DNA of 64,000 nucleotides from the NCBI RefSeq assembly GCF_014203735.1, contig NZ_JACHJQ010000002.1:929224-993223 (forward strand), written 5' to 3'. This document shows, one piece after another, positions 51,474 to 59,976 of the stretch; the first letter of the stretch is position 1, and each line of letters opens with the position of its first letter. This DNA is from Actinophytocola algeriensis (GTDB lineage Bacteria > Actinomycetota > Actinomycetes > Mycobacteriales > Pseudonocardiaceae). The translations under genes were made by a program, and so were the position numbers. The notes under the pieces are model-generated. The model made no database searches and was not told the DNA's origin. It saw only the letters and a list, made by a program, of their open reading frames with translations.

Positions 51474-52882
51474 ACCAGTTCACCCACCGTCAACAGCACG
51501 ATCTTCACATCCAACCACAAGGACCAGTTCGCGATGTAGTAATTGTCGTACCGGGCCCGGTCGGCGATCGACGTGTCGCCGCGCAACCCGTGCACCTGGG
51601 CGAGCCCGGTCAATCCGGTCGGCACCCGGTGCCGCGCCCAGTAGAGGTCGTGAATGGCGGAGAACTCGCGCACGAAAGCGGGCCGCTCGGGCCGCGGCCC
51701 GACAATGGACATGTCACCGCGCAGAATGTTCCACAACTGCGGCAGTTCGTCCAAAGATGTGCGTCGCAGGAACCGCCCGACCGGGCCGACCCTGGCGTCG
51801 CCGACGACCGACCACCGGCTCTGGGAGTCGTCCACGTCGCCGATGCGGACGCTGCGGATCTTGTAGAGCTGGAACGTGCGGTCGTCCATGCCGACCCGGA
51901 CCTGGCGGAAGATCACCGGCCGGCCGCTCTCCAGCAGCACCGCGAGCGCGCACAGCGCGATCACCGGTGCCAGCACGGTGAGCGCCACCGCGGCGAGCAC
52001 CACGTCCAGCCCACGCTTCACCCACCAACTCGGCCTGCTGGTCGGCGCGGTGCTCAGCCGGACCAGCGGGTAGCTGCGCAGCCGTTCGATGTGCGGCCCG
52101 TCCTCGTGCAGCTCGAACATCCTGGGCACGACGAAGGTGGCGCAACCGAGCCGGTGGGCGGCGATCGCCGCGTCGACCACCGGGGAGTCGCGGGCGTGGG
52201 AGAAGGCGAGCACGACGGTGCCCACCCGCAGCCGGGTGATCGCCGCCGACAGGTCCTCGTCGAGCAGCTCGACCGGCAGGGACGCGGGGTCGGACCGGGG
52301 TTCCGAGTCGACGACGGCCACCGGCCGCAGCCCGAACTCGGGGTGGTGCAACATGGTTCTGACCAGGTCCGTGCCGACCTTGCCCGCGCCGACCACGATC
52401 GTCCGGTCGCAGCGGCCGAGCCTGCGCCGGCAGCAGCGCCCGAACGCGAAGACGCCGAAGCGGGCCGGTTCGCCGAGGACGGCGAAGGCCAGCACCGCCG
52501 TCTGCACCGCAGTGGTGGTGGCCGGGGCCTGCCCGGTGAGCAGCGCGATACCCGTGAGCAGCGCGAACGCCGTCATCGTCGAGGCGACCGAGCGTGGCAG
52601 GTCGTGCAGCCACGACAGCCACAGCCGCCTGCGGTAGAGCCGGTTGCCCGCCCGGACTCCGAGCAGTGTGGCCGCCAGGACCAGCGTCCAGTCCCAGCGG
52701 GGTGTGACGGCCGTGGCCGCGGCGGCCACCGCCAGCACGTCGACGGCGACGAGCAGCACCGCGACGGCCTTCACCCGGCTCAGCGCCTCCGCGACCGGTA
52801 CCCGGCTCACCGACCGGTCGCGGGGCCGGACCGGCCTGCGCTTCCTCGTCGCGGCACCGGCCGCCCCCGCCGCGGTCAACAT
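51455..52882 (-). CDS. initiating polyprenyl-phosphate sugar-phosphate transferase
   Basis: A 475-residue WbaP/CpsE-type enzyme that transfers the first sugar-1-phosphate to undecaprenyl phosphate. The N-terminal half has four membrane helices and a Rossmann-like CoA-binding domain (TIVVGAGKVGTDLVRTML); the C-terminal catalytic domain begins at the membrane-associated WWVKRGLDVVLAAVALTVL, with FQLYKIRSV, FLRRTSLDELPQLWNIL, GDMSIVGPRPERP and a LTGLAQVHG end. All conserved acidic and basic residues of the PNPT catalytic core are visible. It diverges from the GT2 gene over a 314-bp intergenic. Confidence 0.93.
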   Translation of the reverse strand: MLTAAGAAGAATRKRRPVRPRDRSVSRVPVAEALSRVKAVAVLLVAVDVLAVAAAATAVTPRWDWTLVLAATLLGVRAGNRLYRRRLWLSWLHDLPRSVASTMTAFALLTGIALLTGQAPATTTAVQTAVLAFAVLGEPARFGVFAFGRCCRRRLGRCDRTIVVGAGKVGTDLVRTMLHHPEFGLRPVAVVDSEPRSDPASLPVELLDEDLSAAITRLRVGTVVLAFSHARDSPVVDAAIAAHRLGCATFVVPRMFELHEDGPHIERLRSYPLVRLSTAPTSRPSWWVKRGLDVVLAAVALTVLAPVIALCALAVLLESGRPVIFRQVRVGMDDRTFQLYKIRSVRIGDVDDSQSRWSVVGDARVGPVGRFLRRTSLDELPQLWNILRGDMSIVGPRPERPAFVREFSAIHDLYWARHRVPTGLTGLAQVHGLRGDTSIADRARYDNYYIANWSLWLDVKIVLLTVGELVCRRNR

Positions 52883-53196
52883 GGTTCACCCTTTCGGGTC
52901 GTGCTCGGCGGAGCCACGCTCGCCTCACTGCGATCACCCATTCGAGTACACCCGAAAGCGATCTTCGTAACCCCTGCCTGAACTATTACGAGGAAATGCG
53001 TTCGAGGCAATCTGTCCGAGGTCAAGTTATTACTCCCTTGGGCGAATTTGCTGTGTTCGCGTCGAGCTCTTTCAGCTCCACCAAAGCCCGATATTGGCGG
53101 AACTTCCCGGAAAACGTCGAGGGCGACACGAGAACTGTCGGCTCCGGGTTGATAATTTTGCGCCACCCGAAAGCGGATCGACAAATGAGGGGTCCC
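52883..53196. promoter_or_regulatory. divergent intergenic of the exopolysaccharide locus
   Basis: An AT-richer 314-bp interval between the initiating transferase and GT2 genes. It contains an inverted repeat TCGTAA (52965-52970) and TTACGA (52986-52991). No ORF with coding bias is present. It probably holds both divergent promoters; I could not assign them. Confidence 0.4.
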
Positions 53197-54030
53197 GTGG
53201 CGCTCGAAGAGGTCAAGGTGCTCGACGCGCAGAAACCGGCCGGCCAGCCCGCGGCGGGCACGGCACCGGCGCAGACCGCGGGCAGGGCGCACGTCGTGCT
53301 GCCCGCCTACAACGAGGCGGCCGCGCTGCCGCCGCTGTTCGGCAGGCTCGCCGAGCTCGCGCGCACCGAGGAGCTGACGGTCTGGGTGGTCGACGACGGC
53401 TCGACGGACGCCACCGCCGCCACCGCCACCGCGGGAGCACCCGGTCTCGACGTGCGGCTGGTGCGGCACGAGGTCAACCTGGGGCTCGGTCAGGCCGTGC
53501 GGTCGGGCCTGCGCGCGGTGCTGGCGGCCGCGGACGGGGATGACATCGTGGTCGTCATGGACGCCGACGACACCCACGACCCGGCGCTGATCCCCCGGCT
53601 GCGGGCGGAGATCTCGGCAGGCGCGGACCTGGCCATCTGCTCGCGGTTCGTCGCGGGCGGGGACGACACGAGCGCCCCGTTCGGCAGGCGGCTGCTGTCC
53701 CGCGGTGCCGCGGTGCTGTTGCGGCGCACGCTGCGACTCGACGGGGTGCGGGACTTCACCAGTGGCTTCCGCGCCTACCGGGTCAGCCTGCTCGACCGGG
53801 CCGCTCGCCACTGGGGTGAGCGCCTCATCGAGGAACAGGGGTTCGCCTGCATGGTGGAGCTGCTGCTCAAGCTGCGCCACTGCGGGCCGGTGATCAGCGA
53901 GGTGCCGCTGCACCTCCGGTACGACCGCAAACCGGGCGCCAGCAAGCTCAAGCTGGTGCGGACGGTGCTGCAGTACCTGCGGCTACTGCTGCGCGACCGG
54001 CTCGCGCCCGCGCCCTACCGGGCGCTGTGA
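53197..54030 (+). CDS. GT2 family glycosyltransferase
   Basis: A 277-residue dolichol-phosphate-mannose-synthase-like GT-A enzyme: HVVLPAYNEAAALPPLF, VVDDGSTDATAA, VVVMDADDTHDP (DxD), then DFTSGFRAYRVSLL and EQGFACMVELLLKL. It lacks C-terminal membrane helices. GTG 53197 was chosen, with GAGGGG four bases upstream; ATG 53185 is in frame. Its stop overlaps the next ATG (TGATG). It may supply polyprenyl-phosphate sugar to the GT87 enzyme, an inference from family roles. Confidence 0.88.
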   Translation: MALEEVKVLDAQKPAGQPAAGTAPAQTAGRAHVVLPAYNEAAALPPLFGRLAELARTEELTVWVVDDGSTDATAATATAGAPGLDVRLVRHEVNLGLGQAVRSGLRAVLAAADGDDIVVVMDADDTHDPALIPRLRAEISAGADLAICSRFVAGGDDTSAPFGRRLLSRGAAVLLRRTLRLDGVRDFTSGFRAYRVSLLDRAARHWGERLIEEQGFACMVELLLKLRHCGPVISEVPLHLRYDRKPGASKLKLVRTVLQYLRLLLRDRLAPAPYRAL

Positions 54031-55388
54031 TGGCCGGGACGAGCACGACGGCCCGGCATGTCGCGGTCCTCGGCGGCGGGATCTGCGGCCTGGCGACGGC
54101 GCACCGGCTCACCAGGAGCGGGCACCGGGTGACGCTACTGGAGGGCAGTGCGCAGCTCGGTGGTCTTGGCACCTACTTCCCGTGGCGCGACGGGTGGGTC
54201 GAACGGTTCTACCACTGCGTGATGCCCTCCGACGACGAACTGCTGGGCCTGTTGGCGGAGCTGGGACTCGCCGACGAGGTGCGCTGGCGCCGGACCGACA
54301 TGGGCATGATCGTCGACGGCGAGCACCACGCGTTCAACACCGCGCGGGACCTCCTGCGGTTCACCCCGCTCGGGCTGCCCGACCGGCTGCGGTTCGGTGT
54401 GGTGTCCCTGCTGTTGCGCAGGCTCGGCCGCGGCAAGGACCTCGACAACACCCGCACCGAGGACTGGCTGCGCGGGCTCTACGGGAACGCCGTGTGGGAG
54501 ACACTGCTCGCTCCCATGTTCGGCTCGAAGTTCGGCCGCTCCTTCGGGGACGTACCCGCGTTGTACCTGTGGCAGCGGCTCGGCCGGGACGGCAACGTGG
54601 CCACGCGTGGCTACCCGGCCCGCGGCTACAAGTCCGTCATCGACGGGCTGCGGGCGGCCCTCGAGGCAGGCGGCGCGAGGGTGCGCACGTCCGCACCGGT
54701 CCAGCGGCTGTCCGTTGTGGATGGATCGGCGCGCATCACCCTGCCGGACAAGGAAATGGTCGAGGCCGACCAGGTGGTGTCCACGCTGCCGCTGCCGCGG
54801 CTGCGGCAGCTCGCCGACGACGATCTGGCCACCCGCCTGCCGACCGGGCGGCTGCCGTACCAGGGTGTGGTGAACGCGCTGTTCTTCCTCCGCAGGCCGC
54901 TCGCCGGGCACTACTGGACACCCGTGGTGCGGTCGGGAACCGAGTTCGACGGCGTCGTGGAGATGTCCGCTCTCGCCGGAACAGCTCCATACGGCGGCAG
55001 GCACCTGGCCTACGCCATGCGCTACACGGACCGGGAGTCCGCGCTCTACCAGGAGGATGACGACCGCATCGCCGCGCGGTGGACCGCACAGCTGCGGACC
55101 CTCTACTCAGGACTGTCGCTCACCGCCGACGACATCGACGAGGTCCACGTCTTCAAGGCGCCCTTCGTGGAACCGGTGTACCCCCTCGGCTACCTGCGGC
55201 AGCGACCGCCCATCGAGCTGCCCGGCACCCCGCTGCTGCTGGCGACGACCGCGCACGTCTACCCCGAGGTCACCAGCTGGAACTCGAGCGTGCGGCTTGC
55301 CAATCAGGTCGCCGCCACCATCGACGGGGCCGCGGTCAGCCGCCGGACCGCGTCAGCGATGCGTGCCGACGGCGAGCCCTCCCCGTAG
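54030..55388 (+). CDS. FAD-dependent oxidoreductase of the UDP-galactopyranose mutase/protoporphyrinogen oxidase type
   Basis: A 452-residue flavoprotein. The N-terminal Rossmann motif VAVLGGGICGLATAHRLTRSG binds FAD, followed by GGLGTYFPWRDGWVERFYH; the C-terminal region has EPVYPLGYLRQRPP and ATTAHVYPEVTSWNSSVR (FAD contact). In polysaccharide loci such enzymes are often annotated as amine oxidases of unknown substrate. Coupled to GT2 by TGATG. Its 3' end overlaps the convergent wecB gene by 85 bp. Confidence 0.85.
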   Translation: MAGTSTTARHVAVLGGGICGLATAHRLTRSGHRVTLLEGSAQLGGLGTYFPWRDGWVERFYHCVMPSDDELLGLLAELGLADEVRWRRTDMGMIVDGEHHAFNTARDLLRFTPLGLPDRLRFGVVSLLLRRLGRGKDLDNTRTEDWLRGLYGNAVWETLLAPMFGSKFGRSFGDVPALYLWQRLGRDGNVATRGYPARGYKSVIDGLRAALEAGGARVRTSAPVQRLSVVDGSARITLPDKEMVEADQVVSTLPLPRLRQLADDDLATRLPTGRLPYQGVVNALFFLRRPLAGHYWTPVVRSGTEFDGVVEMSALAGTAPYGGRHLAYAMRYTDRESALYQEDDDRIAARWTAQLRTLYSGLSLTADDIDEVHVFKAPFVEPVYPLGYLRQRPPIELPGTPLLLATTAHVYPEVTSWNSSVRLANQVAATIDGAAVSRRTASAMRADGEPSP

Positions 55389-56518
55389 GGCGACGGGATG
55401 CCTGCCAGCCGGGCGCGGTTGCCTGCCACGTCGTCCAGCCACCTGAGGACCTCGCTGTGGATCCGCGGCCCTGGCGGCACCAACGTGCCGAACGTCCCTT
55501 CGATCTCGGGACGTTCGGTACTGCGCCGGACCACCACGACCGGACGCTTGAGCACGCTCACCTCCTCCTGGATCCCGCCCGAGTCGGAGACGACGACCGC
55601 CGCGCCGCACACCAGGCCCAGGAAGGCCGGGTACGCCTGCGGTTCGACCACCCGCAACCCGTCGAGCAGCGAAACCATGCCGAACTGCTCGATCCGCTTG
55701 CCCGTCCTCGGGTGCAGCGGCAGGACCACCGGTAGCGGCAGCCGGGCCAGCTCCCGCAGGATGCTCGCGAGCCTGCCGGGCTCGTCCACGTTCTCCGGCC
55801 GGTGGATGGTCGCCACGATGTAGCCGTCCGGCACCAGTCCCAGCGCGGACAGCGCGTCGCACTGTTCGGCGGCGCTGGGCACGGCGGACCGCAGCGCCTC
55901 GACGACCGTGTTACCGGTCACCGCGATCCGTTCCGCCGCAACACCTTCTGCGAGCAGGTTGTCGCGGTTCAGTCCGGTCGGCGCACAGCAGAGGTCGGCG
56001 AGGTGGTCGATGAGGACGCGGTTGTGCTCCTCCGGCATCGCCCGGTCGTAGCTGCGCAACCCGGCCTCGACGTGCACCAGCGGGACCTCGGCCGCGTTGG
56101 CGGCCAGTGCGCCTGCGAGCGCGGAGGTGGTGTCGCCCTGGACGAACACCGCCGACGTCGGGTGGTTCGTGAGGATCTCGTCGACCGCGGCCACCGACTG
56201 CCCCAGCTGCCTGCCACGGCTGGCACCGCCGACGGCGAGCTCGTGGAACCGGCCCGGCTCGGCGATGTCCCGCCGGATGAGCGAGTACATCGAGGAGTCG
56301 TAGTGCTGTCCGGTGTAGACGACCGCCGCTCTTCGGCCGAAGAGGCGGATCAACGGAGCGAGCTTGATCAGCTCGGGCCGGGTGCCGCACACGAGCGTGA
56401 CCGTGTCCTCGTCATCTCGACCAGGCGCGTCAGCCGACCCGGTGAGGTTCAGCTCCGGCGCGATCCGGCCGGAGGGGAGGAGCACGCGAACGCCCATCCT
56501 GATACCCACGTACAGCAT
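55304..56518 (-). CDS. wecB: UDP-N-acetylglucosamine 2-epimerase (non-hydrolysing)
   Basis: A 404-residue GT-B-fold epimerase that makes UDP-ManNAc from UDP-GlcNAc. Motifs: LVCGTRPELIKLAPLI, FVQGDTTSALAGALAA, LVHVEAGLRSYDRAMPEEHN, IATIHRPENVDEPGRL, and VVSDSGGIQEEVSVL. All conserved catalytic acids appear present. Its N-terminus has about 40 extra residues before the GTRPE motif. The start is uncertain: ATG 56518 directly abuts AAAGG, while GTG 56509 has AAAGGA at eight bases. It supplies a donor to the exopolysaccharide locus. Confidence 0.93.
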   Translation of the reverse strand: MLYVGIRMGVRVLLPSGRIAPELNLTGSADAPGRDDEDTVTLVCGTRPELIKLAPLIRLFGRRAAVVYTGQHYDSSMYSLIRRDIAEPGRFHELAVGGASRGRQLGQSVAAVDEILTNHPTSAVFVQGDTTSALAGALAANAAEVPLVHVEAGLRSYDRAMPEEHNRVLIDHLADLCCAPTGLNRDNLLAEGVAAERIAVTGNTVVEALRSAVPSAAEQCDALSALGLVPDGYIVATIHRPENVDEPGRLASILRELARLPLPVVLPLHPRTGKRIEQFGMVSLLDGLRVVEPQAYPAFLGLVCGAAVVVSDSGGIQEEVSVLKRPVVVVRRSTERPEIEGTFGTLVPPGPRIHSEVLRWLDDVAGNRARLAGIPSPYGEGSPSARIADAVRRLTAAPSMVAAT

Positions 56519-56575
56519 CCTTTCGACACCTGACAGGTGGTCGAGCCACTGAGGTTCCGCACGCCGGAGCGCGGG

Positions 56576-57649
56576 TTACCCACCCCGGGTGAAGTCCGCC
56601 GGCAGGACGAGCAGTCGGTCGTCGCCCGCGCGTGCCACGCCGATGCCATCGGTGTTGCTGGTGAGCACCCACAGGGCACCGTCGGGCGCGACCACGACCT
56701 CGCGCATCCGCCCGTGCGTCCCGACGAAGTGCGCGACCGGCGTGCCAGGACGGCCGTTGGCGCCCAGCGGGACCTGCCAGAGCCGTTCACCACCCAGTCC
56801 GGCGACCCACAAGGAACCGCCGGCGAACGCGACGCCCGACGGTGACGCATCGCCCGTTCGCCAGGTCAGCTCGGGGTTGGTGAAGCGGGGGTCGGCAGCG
56901 GATCCCTCGACGTGCGGCCACCCGTAGTTGTGGCCGCGCCTGATCCGGTTCAGCTCGTCGAACGCGGCTTCGCCGAACTCGGTCGCGTAGGCCCTGCCGT
57001 AGGGGTCCCAGGCGAGGCCTTCCACGTTGCGGTGGCCCAGCGTCCACACGACAGAGCCCGGGAACGGGTTGCCCGGCGCGGGGCGGCCGTCCGGTGTCAT
57101 CCGCAGGATCTTCCCGCCCAGCGAGCCGGGGTTCTGCGCGAACTCGAGCCGGAAGTTGAAGCCCGTGGTCGCGTACAGCATCCCGTCCGGACCGAACTTC
57201 AGGCGACCGCCGTTGGCGGCGTCGGCGACGGGAATGCCGGCGAGCACGGTCTCGATCCCCGTGATGCCGGTGCCCTCGGGGTAGCGGAAACGCACGATCC
57301 GGTTGTCCTGGGCGGCGGAGACGAACGCGTAGACGTACCGGTCGGTCGAGAACCGCGGCGACACCGCGACACCGAGCAACCCGCCTTGTGGGCGCGGCAC
57401 CACACCAGGCACCACACCGACGACGGTCACCGCGCCGGCAGTCGTCACGCGCAGCAGCCGGGCGGTGTCCCGTTCGGTCACCAACGCGTCGCCGCCGGGG
57501 AGGAACGCGATCGCCCACGGGCTGTGCAGGCCCTGGGCGATCGTCCTCGCCGGCGTGTCCGCGTGCGCCGCGACCGCGCCGCCACTCAGCGCCGAGACGA
57601 GCACGCACAACAGCGCCACCGCGATCCTGCCGAAGTTCATGGGGGCCAT
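56576..57649 (-). CDS. secreted glucose/sorbosone-dehydrogenase-like (PQQ-type propeller) protein
   Basis: A 357-residue exported beta-propeller with a signal peptide (IAVALLCVLVSALSGGAVAA) and the PQQ-dependent sugar dehydrogenase pattern: GLHSPWAIAFLPGGDALVTE, GGLLGVAVSPRF, RLKFGPDGMLYATTG, GHRNVEGLAWDP and YGWPHVEG, near the end MREVVVAPDGALWVLTSNTDG. The His and Arg of the PQQ site (GHRN) are present. It would oxidise a sugar outside the cell. ATG 57640 is an alternative start. Confidence 0.85.
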   Translation of the reverse strand: MAPMNFGRIAVALLCVLVSALSGGAVAAHADTPARTIAQGLHSPWAIAFLPGGDALVTERDTARLLRVTTAGAVTVVGVVPGVVPRPQGGLLGVAVSPRFSTDRYVYAFVSAAQDNRIVRFRYPEGTGITGIETVLAGIPVADAANGGRLKFGPDGMLYATTGFNFRLEFAQNPGSLGGKILRMTPDGRPAPGNPFPGSVVWTLGHRNVEGLAWDPYGRAYATEFGEAAFDELNRIRRGHNYGWPHVEGSAADPRFTNPELTWRTGDASPSGVAFAGGSLWVAGLGGERLWQVPLGANGRPGTPVAHFVGTHGRMREVVVAPDGALWVLTSNTDGIGVARAGDDRLLVLPADFTRGG

Positions 57650-57784
57650 GGTTCAGCAATTCCGCCCCGGGAACGCGGCGGAACGCGTAGGTGCACCCGA
57701 TTCGGTGAAGACGAACCGTTCGACCGGATCAGGGCGTGCCACGTCACAGGCGATCCTGGACGCCGCGGAGGCAACACCGACGCC

Positions 57785-58138
57785 ATGGCCCGTGTCCTCG
57801 TCGCGGCCGGGCTGCCCGACGAGGACGGTCCAACCGGCGCGACGGCGCTCGCCCGAGCGCTCTGCTGGATTCTGGAGACCGTCGCCACGGAGGTCAAGGA
57901 CTTCGGCGTGCACGTGACGATCATCGAACCCGGCTCGTTCCGCCCAGACTGGGCAGGCCGGTCGATGGTGCGCACGGAACGGTCCATAGGACTACGACAG
58001 GCTGTTCGAGCCGCTCCGCGCGGCTCGGGAGGCAGCGAGCGGCAACCAGCTGGGGAACCCGGCCATGGCCGCGGCGGCTGTCCTGCGAGTCCTGGAGGCA
58101 AAGAACCCGCTCGTGCACCTGGTACTGGGTTCTGACGC
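57785..58138 (+). pseudogene. short-chain dehydrogenase remnant with frameshift
   Basis: From 57785 a frame reads the C-terminal half of an SDR (ATEVKDFGVHVTIIEPGSFR, WAGRSM) and stops making sense at about 57988, where the frame one base on continues with DYDRLFEPLRAAREAASGNQ and MAAAAVLRVLEAKNPLVHLV. The Rossmann N-terminus and catalytic Tyr-Lys are absent. A TetR-like fragment (SQAILDAAEA) just upstream may be another remnant. 57650-58290 otherwise holds no gene. Confidence 0.7.
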
Positions 58139-58163
58139 GCGGCGACCGGTCGTCGCCGGTCGC

Positions 58164-58189
58164 TCGACGGTCGACGGTCGACGGTCGAC
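58164..58189. repeat. TCGACGG tandem repeat
   Basis: Three exact TCGACGG units (58164-58184) and a partial fourth (TCGAC) form a short 7-bp tandem repeat at the end of the SDR remnant, 100 bp before the peptide-export operon promoter. Confidence 0.7.
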
Positions 58190-58291
58190 AAGGGCCTACT
58201 CGAGTGGGAGCTGTCCCGCTCCACCGACTTCCCTGACGGCCACCGGATCGCGTCCGACTGACGCTCCCGCGGCCGGTCTCGTGCGACGGCG

Positions 58292-58320
58292 TTGCCAAGT
58301 GATCTTCACCTGAGCAGAAT
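58292..58320 (+). promoter_or_regulatory. promoter of the peptide folding/export operon
   Basis: TTGCCA (58292-58297) and CAGAAT (58315-58320), separated by 17 bp, match the housekeeping consensus well. The mRNA would start near 58327 and give a 31-base leader before GTG 58358. Confidence 0.6.
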
Positions 58321-58357
58321 CGCGGCCATACGACGTGGCCGAAGTGGCGAGGTGGGC

Positions 58358-58894
58358 GTGGAGTATCTGGAGTTCGGCTGCCGGGTCCTGCTGGGCGGTG
58401 TGTTCGCCGTGTCCGCCGGCTCCAAGCTGTACTCGCGCACCGCGTTCGCCGATTTCACGGCGGCGACGGCCCGGCTGACCGGAGCGCGTGCGGCACGGGC
58501 GCGACAGCTCGCCGTCGCCGCCGTGGCGGCCGAGCTCGCCATCGTGCTCGCCTTGGCCGTCCCGGCGCTGGTCCTGTGGGGATTTGCCGCCAGTGTGGGC
58601 CTGCTCGCCGTCCTGACGGCGGCCGTCGTCCGCTCCCTGCGCCGGGGGCAGCGGTCGCCGTGCCGTTGCTTCGGCGCGTCGAACACGCCGCTCGGCACGC
58701 AGCATGTGGCCCGCAACGGCGTCCTCGCGGCGTTCGGTGGCCTCGGCATCGCCGCGGGCACGTTCGGGGAAGCGTCGTCGCTGGACCTGGGGCTGGCGTG
58801 CGTGGTCGCCTTCGCCGCGCTGATCGGTGTCGCGCTGACCGCCCGTCTCGACGACCTGATCAGTCTGTTCCGGGCGACGACAGCGACGTCGTAG
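58358..58894 (+). CDS. MauE/DoxX-like redox membrane protein
   Basis: A 178-residue protein with four membrane helices (VLLGGVFAVSAGSKLY; LAVAAVAAELAIVLALAV; ALVLWGFAASVGLLAVLTAA; LGLACVVAFAALIGVAL) of the MauE family, a DsbD/VKOR-like relay. Cys102 and Cys104 (SPCRCFGAS) form the redox Cys-x-Cys at the membrane face. In methylamine utilisation MauE works with the thioredoxin MauD to form disulfides in a small subunit; here I infer the same job for the neighbouring eight-cysteine peptide. GTG 58358 with GAGG upstream. Operon order: MauE-like, MauD-like, S26, ABC. Confidence 0.85.
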   Translation: MEYLEFGCRVLLGGVFAVSAGSKLYSRTAFADFTAATARLTGARAARARQLAVAAVAAELAIVLALAVPALVLWGFAASVGLLAVLTAAVVRSLRRGQRSPCRCFGASNTPLGTQHVARNGVLAAFGGLGIAAGTFGEASSLDLGLACVVAFAALIGVALTARLDDLISLFRATTATS

Positions 58895-58927
58895 CTCAGC
58901 AAGAATACTGAAGAGGGGCTGGATTCC

Positions 58928-59485
58928 GTGACGACGTTTCTCACCGCTGTGGTGACCGTGGTCGGCATTGTCTGCGTGCTGAACTTGTTGCTGCTGCTCG
59001 GTGTCATTCGCCGGCTGAAGGAGCATGACCAGGCGATCGCGAAGATCCCGCACGGCTCGATGGCGAGCGCGCCCGCGGATTCGATGCGGGCTCCCGGCTC
59101 GGAGGTCGACGAGTTCACCGCGGTGAGCACGGACGGTGTTCCGGTTACCAGGGACGCACTGGCCGAGGAGACGATGGTCGGCTTCTTCTCGGTGTCCTGC
59201 GCACCCTGCGCCGAGAACGCGCCGAAGTTCGCCGCACACGCCGCCGGAGTACCCGGTGGCAAGGACAGCGTGCTCGCGGTCGTCGTCGCCGACGGCGATG
59301 ACGACCCGTCCGAGATGGTCCGCACCCTCAGCGACGGCGCCCGGGTCGTCGTCGAGGGATACGACGGGCCGGTGGCCACCGCCTTCGGCGTGACCGCGTT
59401 CCCGACCTACGCCGTGGTCGCGTCCGGCAGGATCACCGCGACCGCGCTCCAGTTCACCACGCTGCCGGTCCCCGCTCCGGTCTGA
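58928..59485 (+). CDS. membrane-anchored MauD/TlpA-like thioredoxin
   Basis: A 185-residue protein anchored by an N-terminal helix (TAVVTVVGIVCVLNLLLLLG) with an outside thioredoxin domain. Active-site Cys91 and Cys94 form CAPC in FFSVSCAPCAENAPKF, and the cis-proline is Pro159 (AFPTYAVV). The Ala-Pro pair between the cysteines is found in MauD-like and some oxidising thioredoxins. It is the likely partner of the MauE-like protein for making or shuffling disulfides outside the membrane. GTG 58928 with GAGGGG upstream. Confidence 0.85.
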   Translation: MTTFLTAVVTVVGIVCVLNLLLLLGVIRRLKEHDQAIAKIPHGSMASAPADSMRAPGSEVDEFTAVSTDGVPVTRDALAEETMVGFFSVSCAPCAENAPKFAAHAAGVPGGKDSVLAVVVADGDDDPSEMVRTLSDGARVVVEGYDGPVATAFGVTAFPTYAVVASGRITATALQFTTLPVPAPV

Positions 59486-59508
59486 CGAACCCCGGCGGAG
59501 ATCTCCCG

Positions 59509-59976
59509 GTGATGTGGACAGTCGCTGCCGTCGTGGTGGCCGCGTCCCTCGCGCTGCTCCTGCGGGCGCGGCGGCTGGTGGTGGTCGACGTGCGGGGCCC
59601 GAGCATGGAACCGACCCTGTACGACGGCGACCGGGTCCTGGTCCGGCGCGTTCCGCTGACCGCGGTCCGAACCGGTGACCTGGTCGTCGTCGCCCGTCCG
59701 GACTCCCACGAGTTCGCGACGGCGGGGCCCTGGGTGATCAAGCGCGCCGCCGCGACGGCAGGCGAGCGGATACCGCCGGTCATCCGGCGCGGCTGGGCCG
59801 AAAACGGCGACATCGACTTCGCCGGCGCGTTGGTGCCGGAGGGACGGCTGCTGCTGCTCGGGGACAACCCGGCACGCAGCGGGGACTCCCGGCACTGGGG
59901 CTTCACCGCTGGGGATGCGGTACTCGGTGTGGTCACCAGGTCGATGCGCGCACGTGCCCGGGGTCAGGCCTCATGA
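59509..59976 (+). CDS. compact S26-type signal peptidase
   Basis: A 155-residue membrane-anchored Ser/Lys protease. One N-terminal helix (TVAAVVVAASLALLL), the catalytic Ser32 in VRGPSMEPTL, the general base Lys78 in PWVIKRAAATAGE, and LLLGDNPARSGDSRHWG as the last conserved box. It is shorter than housekeeping LepB (one membrane helix), in the manner of accessory or dedicated signal peptidases. Its natural substrate may be the peptide at 61843-62055, which has Ala-x-Ala before its first cysteine. Stop overlaps the ABC gene start (ATGA). Confidence 0.88.
   Translation: MMWTVAAVVVAASLALLLRARRLVVVDVRGPSMEPTLYDGDRVLVRRVPLTAVRTGDLVVVARPDSHEFATAGPWVIKRAAATAGERIPPVIRRGWAENGDIDFAGALVPEGRLLLLGDNPARSGDSRHWGFTAGDAVLGVVTRSMRARARGQAS

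Noticed and set aside
58358-59485. Methylamine utilisation (mau) cluster
   Set aside because: MauE- and MauD-like proteins are present but there is no MauA, MauB or MauG; the nearby Cys-rich peptide is a better client.
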